Positions 58,236-64,000 of a stretch of 64,000 bases of DNA are shown here, in pieces. A program made the position numbers and the translations under genes. The notes below the pieces were generated by a model that saw only the letters and a list, made by a program, of their open reading frames with translations, was not told the origin of the DNA and searched no databases. Within the stretch, counting starts at the first letter, position 1; every line of letters starts with the position of its first letter. The DNA comes from Candidatus Poribacteria bacterium (GTDB lineage Bacteria > Poribacteria > WGA-4E > WGA-3G). The stretch spans positions 1-64,000 of the forward strand of contig JAJEDB010000039.1 in the NCBI GenBank assembly GCA_022821725.1. Reading direction: 5' to 3'.

Positions 58236-59570
58236 TTAATAGACTTCCAAGTAGTTATCAAGCTCCCACTGGCTAACGCTCAGATGGTAGTTCCGCCATT
58301 CCTTGCGTTTAACCTGGATGTAATAGTCAGCGTATTCCATGCCGAGCGCATTCTTAATAACGTCATCCGTGTCGAGTGCAGCTGCCGCGTCGCCGAGTGT
58401 CGCAGGTAGCGAACCGATACCCCGCTGTTGCAATTCGGCCTCCGGCACTTCATAGAGGTTGTCTTCGTTCTGTACCCCCGGATCAATCTTATTTTCGATG
58501 CCGTCCAAACCAGCAGCGAGCAGAACTGTCGCTACGAGGTAAGGGTTTGCCGCGCCATCGCCTAATCGGTTCTCGATCCGTCCCGGCGCGGGAATCCGAA
58601 TCATCTGGGTCCGATTGTTTGCCCCGTAGGTGACGTAAACCGGTGCCCACGATGAACCGGAACGCGGGGGTCTGCGAACTAAACGTTTGTAACTGTTCAC
58701 CAGTGGATTCGTGACCGCTGTCACTGCTTTCGCATGTTTGAGAATCCCGCCCGTAAACCAGTAAGCGAGTTGGGACAAGCCGTTTCTATCCGCCTCATCC
58801 AGGAACAGATTCGTTTGATTTCCCTCGTCCCAAAGGCTCATGTGGAAATGTGCACCGTTCCCCGTCAAATTGGTGAAGGGTTTCGGCATAAACGTAGCCA
58901 GTAGCCCGCGTTCCTCTGCGAGCGTTTTGACCATCCATTTGAAGAAGGTATGTCGATCGGCTGTTGTAAGTGCGTCCGAATAGGTCCAATTTGCCTCAAA
59001 CTGACACGTTCCATCTTCATGGTCGTTGGCGTAGGGGTCCCATCCCAATTCTTGCATATATTTGATCAAGGTGGTCATCGTATCAAGGTTGCGATGGAGT
59101 GCCCTGAGATCGTAGCACGGCTTATCCAAGGTATCCAGTTTGTCCCATGGGGCATAGGAACCCGTCTCATCCTGTTTCAACAGCATGAATTCTGCCTCTA
59201 TGCCGACGTTGAAGACGTAACCTTTTTCACGCGCTTTTTCCAATTGCCGCCGCAGGATAGTTCTTGGACAGTAGTGCCAGGCTTCGCCTTCGACGAACAT
59301 GTCTCCCGCGACCCATGCTATGTTTTTCCGCCACGGCACAATTGTCAGCGAGTTAAAGTCGGGGATACTTGCCATCTCTGGGTCGTGCGGGTATTGCCCG
59401 ATCTCACCTGCAGCGAACCCCCCGAAACCCGCACCTTCTTCTGCCATATCTTCAAGGTGTGTGGATGGGATAACCTTTGCCTTCGGGGCACCGCTCATCT
59501 CTACGAAGGAGCAAAGAAAAAATTCAATGCCCTTCTCTTCAACGAAACGTTTGACTTCATCTCGATTCAT
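58236..59570 (-). CDS. glnT: Type III glutamate-ammonia ligase (glutamine synthetase, GlnT-like)
   Basis: With the start at ATG 59570 (GGAG nine bases upstream) the protein has 444 residues. The N-terminal block IEFFLCSFVEMSGAPKAKVIP and the segment IPDFNSLTIVPW are typical of the GlnT type III subgroup. Catalytic-domain motifs: FNVGIEAEFMLL (metal Glu), QFEANWTYSDAL, LTGNGAHFHMSLWD, VNSYKRLVRRPP and NRTQMIRIPAPGRIENRLGD (metal and substrate Glu/Arg). Related enzymes make glutamine, gamma-glutamylmethylamide or similar amides, so the exact amine is open. The consensus promoter at 57864 points the other way and does not serve this gene. Confidence 0.88.
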   Translation of the reverse strand: MNRDEVKRFVEEKGIEFFLCSFVEMSGAPKAKVIPSTHLEDMAEEGAGFGGFAAGEIGQYPHDPEMASIPDFNSLTIVPWRKNIAWVAGDMFVEGEAWHYCPRTILRRQLEKAREKGYVFNVGIEAEFMLLKQDETGSYAPWDKLDTLDKPCYDLRALHRNLDTMTTLIKYMQELGWDPYANDHEDGTCQFEANWTYSDALTTADRHTFFKWMVKTLAEERGLLATFMPKPFTNLTGNGAHFHMSLWDEGNQTNLFLDEADRNGLSQLAYWFTGGILKHAKAVTAVTNPLVNSYKRLVRRPPRSGSSWAPVYVTYGANNRTQMIRIPAPGRIENRLGDGAANPYLVATVLLAAGLDGIENKIDPGVQNEDNLYEVPEAELQQRGIGSLPATLGDAAAALDTDDVIKNALGMEYADYYIQVKRKEWRNYHLSVSQWELDNYLEVY

Positions 59571-59585
59571 GGAATTGTTCTCCAA

Positions 59586-59824
59586 TAGTTCGCACCTCGA
59601 AAGAATAATGATTCCTGAAAAGCCGATTTATTAAGGTGCAAAATTAATATACTTTATTCTGCAAAAATGTTATTCATAAAGTGCGGAAACATGATAGTAT
59701 TATAACTGAAGTCCTGAAAATTTCAATTTTTAAATTGGAGGATCCCGAGCTGTCCTTCTCCGGCCGAACCGCAACGGATATAGGGAATCTATCTCGTGTG
59801 CCTTGCCTCGGTTTCTGGGAATTT
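59586..59824. other. Gap upstream of glnT and of the membrane-protein repeat leader
   Basis: A divergent intergenic stretch, AT-rich at 59636-59705. I see no clear promoter pair or small ORF. A long frame open from 59681 on the plus strand has no ribosome site before 59924. Confidence 0.5.
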
Positions 59825-59914
59825 GTAGCTCGTAATGAAATGGAGAGCGGGTCTACGGAAAGGCGCGTCAGACATGAAACCGACCTGACCGAACCGCAAG
59901 GAATAATTAAAAGA
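59825..59914 (+). repeat. Gene-boundary repeat, short form, leader of the GT-C-like gene
   Basis: GTAGCTCGTAATGAAATGGA (59826 on) and AAAGGCGCGTCAGACATGAA match the repeat at 18999 without its 44-bp internal block. The end CCGCAAGGAATAATTAAAA lies ten bases before a second ribosome site AAAGGA and the ATG at 59924. Confidence 0.75.
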
Positions 59915-59923
59915 AAGGAAACG

Positions 59924-61465
59924 ATGGCATTCTTCTCTCGCTTCTACACATTTCTACGCAAAAACGGATCGCTTTTGATTGGTGCACTCATTGTCGTCTA
60001 TTTGCTGCCGATATGGTTGTTTCCCTATTTTCCGACGCAAGATGGCGTGAGCCATGTTTATAACTCGCAAATTTTGACTGAGTATAACAACGCAGAATAT
60101 CAGTTTCGCGACTATTACGAGATTAACTGGTATCCTTTCCCTAACTGGCTTTCCCACTTTTCGTTGGCGGTATTAATGTTTGTCTTCCCGCCTCTTGTCG
60201 CGGAGAAAATATTTCTGAGTCTCTATGTCATCCTGTTCCCGCTTGCAATCCACTATTTTCTCGAGGCTGTCCAACGCGGACGACAGGCTCTCGTAATACT
60301 CAGTTTCACCTTTATCTACAACTATCTCTTTCTCATGGGGTTCTACAATTTTGCTGTCAGCGTGCCCCTCTTTTTCCTCGCCCTCGGTTACTGGTGGAAA
60401 CACAAAGATGAGATGAACAGGACGCGGATTGTTCTGCTCAACCTGCTTATTGTTATTACCTACTTTGCGCACCTCATCTCCTACGCTTTCATTCTGTTCT
60501 CTATAGCCTTGCTGGCACTGTTCCATTTCAAACGGGACCTCAAGCGAATTCTGATGACAGGGTGTTATCTGCTACCCGCAGCCGTGCTCATCCTCGTCTA
60601 TCTTCCGACCTCCGATCTCCTTGCAGGAGAGCCTCCTGAATTTGGATTTGGGAGGATCGGAGAACTGTTCAGTAACCTCATCGGGATGCACGTGCTTGTT
60701 GCCTACGCCGAACCCCCGAATTGGATTTCCGCTGCAGTTTCCGTCCTCTTGCTTTTTCTTGCTGCTGGAACAATCTGGCAAAATAGGAAAGACCCCGAAG
60801 AGAGTTCCTTTGGACAGAGGGCATTTCTCTGTCTTGCGGGTGTGCTTTTTGGACTCTATTTCATCTTGCCAAATTCTATAGGACCCGGGGGATGGGTCAA
60901 TGACAGGCTCGCTATTTTGGCGGTCCTTGCCATATTTGCATGGTTCCGTGTTCTCGATCCTCTCCCATGGAGACGCGTATTTACAGCGATAGTTGTCCTG
61001 CTCGCACTCGTTAATATCTTCTATGTTGGCATTCGCTTCAAGAATCTCAACGCCGAGATACGCCAGTTTAACGCTTTTGTCCAACAGATTGGAAAGAACA
61101 AGGTTATCCTTCCGCTTCACTTTGATCCGAGAGGCAGTTCTAAACGCGTGGGCATCTTCGTCAACGCTGCCAATTACTACTGTCTTGACAATGGCGGCAT
61201 CAACCTCGGCAACTATGAGATACAATTCGACTACTTTCCGATCCGATTCAACGCCGATTTTGAGACCCCTTTGGCAGAGAAGGAATGGGTGCAGGTCGTG
61301 CACTGGGAGCCCGAAAGGATTGACCTCTGCGATTATGCTGACAATGTGGATTATCTGTTGCTGTGGGACACGCCGGACGAACCTATTGTCGCCGAAGCGA
61401 TTGAGGCGTGTTATACCTTGGTGGCATCTGAGGGGAAGTTGAAGTTGTTTAAGGGGAAGCGGTAA
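59924..61465 (+). CDS. Polytopic membrane protein, GT-C glycosyltransferase-like
   Basis: Started at ATG 59924 (AAAGGA seven bases upstream), the protein has 513 residues. The first helix is GSLLIGALIVVYLLPIWLF. A loop with FPTQDGVSHVYNSQIL follows, where the acidic residue after the first helix is in the position used by GT-C enzymes. There are about ten further membrane helices, for example FLMGFYNFAVSVPLFFLALGYW and LLNLLIVITYFAHLISYAFIL. The last 130 residues are a soluble extracytoplasmic domain. GT-C proteins move sugars from lipid carriers to acceptors. This reading rests on topology, not on a clear motif. Confidence 0.65.
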   Translation: MAFFSRFYTFLRKNGSLLIGALIVVYLLPIWLFPYFPTQDGVSHVYNSQILTEYNNAEYQFRDYYEINWYPFPNWLSHFSLAVLMFVFPPLVAEKIFLSLYVILFPLAIHYFLEAVQRGRQALVILSFTFIYNYLFLMGFYNFAVSVPLFFLALGYWWKHKDEMNRTRIVLLNLLIVITYFAHLISYAFILFSIALLALFHFKRDLKRILMTGCYLLPAAVLILVYLPTSDLLAGEPPEFGFGRIGELFSNLIGMHVLVAYAEPPNWISAAVSVLLLFLAAGTIWQNRKDPEESSFGQRAFLCLAGVLFGLYFILPNSIGPGGWVNDRLAILAVLAIFAWFRVLDPLPWRRVFTAIVVLLALVNIFYVGIRFKNLNAEIRQFNAFVQQIGKNKVILPLHFDPRGSSKRVGIFVNAANYYCLDNGGINLGNYEIQFDYFPIRFNADFETPLAEKEWVQVVHWEPERIDLCDYADNVDYLLLWDTPDEPIVAEAIEACYTLVASEGKLKLFKGKR

Positions 61466-61480
61466 CGACGCGTTGCCTTA

Positions 61481-61501
61481 CCCGCAAGGTAAATTAAAAA
61501 A
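61481..61501 (-). repeat. Gene-boundary repeat end between convergent genes
   Basis: CCCGCAAGGTAAATTAAAAA lies directly against the TGA stop of the barrel gene (61504-61502). Only the end module is present. Confidence 0.6.
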
Positions 61502-62728
61502 TCAATACTGACCGCGAAGCGTGACGGTCGCGATGGTCTGCGTATAATTAAGAAAATCGAGCAGTGGATCTACCTCATTCGTGCGGTTCTGAGTAACCTG
61601 ATAATCGGCATTGAGTGTTAGATATGGATTCAATTCCCAATTCAACTGCACATTCGCACCTATCTGTGTGTCCCGACGGTTTGGTGCGTCTTCCAGTATA
61701 TTTCCTATTTCGTCTGGAATCTGTCTACCTTCAAAAAGCACCCAGAGTCTGGAGAATCGAAGCCGAAGCCAGCGTCCCGTCTCAAAGCGATAAAAGGAAC
61801 TTGCCGCGACTTCGGTACTGAGAAAGTTAAAGAAATCGACATTGGAACGATTCAGAAATAGGTTCACCTCTTCCTGAAACACGAGTCTATCCATTGCGAC
61901 CTGTATCAGTTTTGCGGAACCGATGTGTCGCCAATCGTTTCGGCGTTCATTGTCGTCAAGTCCGGTTATCCCTAAGATAAGATTGTTCAGATTGGTTTGG
62001 TAGCTGCTCCGTTCTATCCCGTATTCCAGTTTCCCAAGGATCTGTTTAAGAATCCCAAATTGCAGGCGTGCAGTCATTTTATGGTTGGTAGAGCCGACAA
62101 GTAGGAAATCCTCTCTTCGCGAATCTTCGTCATCAAATCGGTGTAACCGCAGATTATATTCCAAGACGCGCCCAAAGCGGAGACCGAATTGCCGGTCGGT
62201 GTTATTATAGACGTTTGAACTTCGCACGAAGCGTTGCAGTTGATGGGACGTGACGAGAGGCGGTAAATTCGCGACGGGTTGGAAACTCACTTCAGTTGAG
62301 AATACATCGCTGAAGGCGTCGAATTCGTTAAGTTTTCCATCAGCACCGGTGTAGTTTTCAACTTGTGGCGCGTATTGCAATTTGAGCCTGAGTTTATCAG
62401 TTATCGGTAAATCCCCGAGCAGATTGACCCCGAAGCGGTTAATCATACCTTCAAGTTGTGAATCTTCCTCACCGGCGAGACCACTGGTATATGGGTCGAC
62501 GCTCAGACCGAATTCAATGTGGTTGTTGAATGTATTAGACAAGTGGGAGTCAATGGTAAGTTCAGCGGAATCCGTTTCAGGGGTTTCGGGTTTCCTTTCG
62601 AGGAGACTCTGTCCGAATTCACTCTGGAGTTGTGCAAAGGCATTTTGCGTATCGAGTAAAAGGACGCTGCCTACGAATTGCGTAAAAATAATCAGGCATA
62701 TCCAGAAAAAGTGGGATGTTTTTTTCAC
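61502..62728 (-). CDS. Putative outer-membrane beta-barrel protein
   Basis: The protein has 408 residues from a GTG start with GGAG upstream. The signal peptide is KKTSHFFWICLIIFTQFVGSVLL, with cleavage near NAFA. The mature part is a series of amphipathic strands alternating with polar turns: KLRLKLQYAPQVENY, YNLRLHRFDDED, LQFGILKQILGKLEYGIE, RWLRLRFSRLWVLF and PYLTLNADYQVTQNR, ending with ATVTLRGQY, an aromatic C terminus. It has the size and pattern of a barrel of 16 or more strands but no family I recognise. It may be a porin or a surface polymer exporter. Confidence 0.65.
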   Translation of the reverse strand: MKKTSHFFWICLIIFTQFVGSVLLLDTQNAFAQLQSEFGQSLLERKPETPETDSAELTIDSHLSNTFNNHIEFGLSVDPYTSGLAGEEDSQLEGMINRFGVNLLGDLPITDKLRLKLQYAPQVENYTGADGKLNEFDAFSDVFSTEVSFQPVANLPPLVTSHQLQRFVRSSNVYNNTDRQFGLRFGRVLEYNLRLHRFDDEDSRREDFLLVGSTNHKMTARLQFGILKQILGKLEYGIERSSYQTNLNNLILGITGLDDNERRNDWRHIGSAKLIQVAMDRLVFQEEVNLFLNRSNVDFFNFLSTEVAASSFYRFETGRWLRLRFSRLWVLFEGRQIPDEIGNILEDAPNRRDTQIGANVQLNWELNPYLTLNADYQVTQNRTNEVDPLLDFLNYTQTIATVTLRGQY

Positions 62729-62763
62729 ACACCGACTCCAATTCTATGTATGTAAGTTTCTGT

Positions 62764-63534
62764 CTATTCAATAATGCCAGTCTGTGGACTTGAGGCAGTC
62801 GCGTAAAGTTTCCGTGGGATGCGTCCAGCCAAAAACGCCGCTCTACCCGCTTCGACTGCTTTTTTCATCGCCTCTGCCATTAGCACGGGACGGTGTGCTT
62901 TTGCGACCGCTGTGTTGAGCAGAACACCGTCACACCCTAACTCCATCGCTATCGCTGCATCCGATGCTGTGCCAACGCCCGCATCGACAATAAGCGGCAC
63001 TTGCACGAGATCTCGGATAATTTGAATATTATACGGATTCCGGATCCCCATCCCTGAGCCGATCGGGGCACCTAACGGCATCACCGCTGCACAGCCAAGA
63101 TCTTCTAATTTCTTACATGTGATCGGATCGTCGTTACAATAGGGAAGCACAGTGAAGCCGTCTTTGACAAGTGTCTCCGCTGCACGCAGCAGCTGCTCCA
63201 CATCCGGAAACAGGGTTTCCTCGTCCCCGATGACTTCGAGTTTGATGAGTGATGTCTCAAGTGCCTCTCTCGCGAGGGTGGCAGTTAGGATCGCGTCCTT
63301 TGCTGTGAAACAGCCAGCGGTATTTGGGAGGATTGTCATATCTCGTTCGCGTAGGAGGGCGAACAAATTCTCTCCCGGTGTATCTGTAAATTTCACGCGC
63401 CGCATTGACACCGTCGCAATTTCGGCACCACTCGCAGCAATAGACGCCGTCATGATATGGAAATTCGGATACCCTGCTGTTCCGATCAGCAGTCTTGATG
63501 TATATGTTTGATCGGCAATTTTAAATTCTTTCAT
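62764..63534 (-). CDS. thiG: Thiazole synthase ThiG
   Basis: The protein has 256 residues. ThiG makes the thiazole phosphate moiety of thiamine from deoxyxylulose phosphate, dehydroglycine and ThiS thiocarboxylate. Motifs: [42 protein letters not shown] with the Schiff-base lysine, [68 protein letters not shown]. The length is normal. It follows thiS after 166 bp without features. Confidence 0.96.
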   Translation of the reverse strand: MKEFKIADQTYTSRLLIGTAGYPNFHIMTASIAASGAEIATVSMRRVKFTDTPGENLFALLRERDMTILPNTAGCFTAKDAILTATLAREALETSLIKLEVIGDEETLFPDVEQLLRAAETLVKDGFTVLPYCNDDPITCKKLEDLGCAAVMPLGAPIGSGMGIRNPYNIQIIRDLVQVPLIVDAGVGTASDAAIAMELGCDGVLLNTAVAKAHRPVLMAEAMKKAVEAGRAAFLAGRIPRKLYATASSPQTGIIE

Positions 63535-63700
63535 TTCTTATTTTTTTGCTATTGCGTTTTCCCTGAACTCTGTCCATTGTTCAAAGCGAAGTTCCATTAA
63601 ATCTGAAGAATGGTTTGAATTAGTATAACACCTTCAAAACCTCTTTATCAAGCGTTAAACGAAGGTCCTCATTTCCGAACGGACATGCTTTGCCGGCGTA

Positions 63701-63907
63701 TTATCCACCTTGGACGGCGCGGATGATCTCAACTTCACTGTTCTCGCGAAGTTCCGTGGCTTGCCACTCCATTTTCGGAATAACTTCCCGATCCACGGCG
63801 ACGGCAATGCCCGACTGCAGTGGATTCATTTCTAAAGCGATGAGCAGCTCATAGACGTTTAAATTCGGATGAACTGTTTTTGCTTCACCATTAACGCGTA
63901 TCTTCAT
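63701..63907 (-). CDS. thiS: Sulfur carrier protein ThiS
   Basis: The protein has 68 residues of the ubiquitin-like fold ending in GG (RAVQGG), the site of adenylation and thiocarboxylate formation. Typical blocks are MKIRVNGEAKTV, LQSGIAVAVDREVIPKMEW and ENSEVEIIRAVQGG. GGGAG precedes the ATG. It starts 12 bp after the partial thiO gene, so both are co-transcribed, with thiG downstream. Confidence 0.95.
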   Translation of the reverse strand: MKIRVNGEAKTVHPNLNVYELLIALEMNPLQSGIAVAVDREVIPKMEWQATELRENSEVEIIRAVQGG

Positions 63908-63919
63908 TTTTCACTCCCG

Positions 63920-64000
63920 CTATACCAAAAATCTGTCTAACGCAAACGGAGCAATTGTCTCAGAAGTCTCACCGGTCAGAATCAGTTTGGAGATCTCGTA
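63920..64000 (-). CDS. thiO: C-terminal end of glycine oxidase ThiO / FAD-dependent amine oxidase (partial)
   Basis: Only 26 residues lie in the window, YEISKLILTGETSEXIAPF-type with the end FALDRFLV before TAG (63922-63920). L-I-L-T-G-E-x-S-x-x-I-APF-x-x-x-RF is the usual C terminus of D-amino acid oxidase/ThiO proteins. Upstream of thiS, a glycine oxidase that supplies dehydroglycine to ThiG is the expected neighbour. The rest of the gene is outside. Confidence 0.7.
   Translation of the reverse strand, partial: YEISKLILTGETSETIAPFALDRFLV

Noticed and set aside
59681..59923. 81-codon upstream extension of the GT-C-like membrane protein
   Set aside because: It runs through the gene-boundary repeat; AAAGGA and a membrane-protein N terminus support 59924.
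63535..63700. TPP riboswitch in the thi genes
   Set aside because: The gap between thiS and thiG shows no TPP-box sequences; a riboswitch would be expected upstream of thiO, outside the window.
1..64000. tRNA, rRNA or CRISPR loci
   Set aside because: Gaps were read on both strands and no cloverleaf with a T-arm GGTTCRA and CCA-type end, no rRNA core sequence and no spaced repeat array was found; a covariance search would settle small cases.

Overview
The window is about 64 kb of bacterial chromosome of medium GC with no rRNA, tRNA, CRISPR array or complete transposase. The gene mix suggests an uncultivated Gram-negative lineage of the Poribacteria type. It includes phytanoyl-CoA-dioxygenase-like proteins, LamG proteins, a PD40 propeller, a PorV-like protein beside a giant Ig-like surface protein, an XPB/Bax1 pair and type III glutamine synthetase. 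That placement is inference from gene content, not a phylogenetic result.

Layout. 1-5.7 kb: the tail of an unknown ORF, a two-gene haem module (cytochrome P460 lipoprotein and a dihaem cytochrome-porin), ftsY, an ECF sigma factor and a MarR regulator under a consensus promoter. 5.7-15 kb: an ABC-F protein, an APH-fold kinase, a TPR lipoprotein, a propeller-type hydrolase, a beta-lactamase-fold esterase, then a DUF790/Bax1 nuclease beside an XPB helicase. 15-22.6 kb: a small membrane coiled-coil protein, a D-2-hydroxyacid dehydrogenase, a PhyH-HEAT fusion, a HIT protein, two epimerases, an HNH nuclease with a partner gene, and GDPD. 22.6-34.6 kb: a leftward export locus with an ECF sigma factor, TolC, a NEW3-domain membrane protein, one ABC ATPase, three ABC-2 permeases and a redoxin-domain protein. 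34.7-40.7 kb: metabolic oxidoreductases and Nnr. 41-49 kb: a 2290-residue Ig-like repeat protein followed by a PorV-like protein. 49-57.7 kb: nadA and a cluster of exported proteins (two jelly-roll-like paralogues, a PD40 propeller, two LamG proteins, an FGE-type lipoprotein). 57.8-58.2 kb: a structured non-coding locus with IS200/IS605-like end hairpins. 58.2-64 kb: type III glutamine synthetase, a GT-C-like membrane protein, a beta-barrel protein and the thiO-thiS-thiG genes.

Two patterns cut across the genes. First, a dispersed repeat family ends in CCGCAAGG-(A/T)-AWAATTAAAA. It sits exactly at gene boundaries, supplies the AAGGA Shine-Dalgarno core of many genes, and in places supplies the stop codon or last codons of the next gene. 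Two copies, at 7492-7725 and 50176-50393, have both ends in inverted orientation and look like MITEs. Second, five exported proteins in the 50.9-56.4 kb cluster share a short C-terminal tail, W-[GA]-x-[IL]-[KR], although their main domains are unrelated. This may be a sorting or docking signal.
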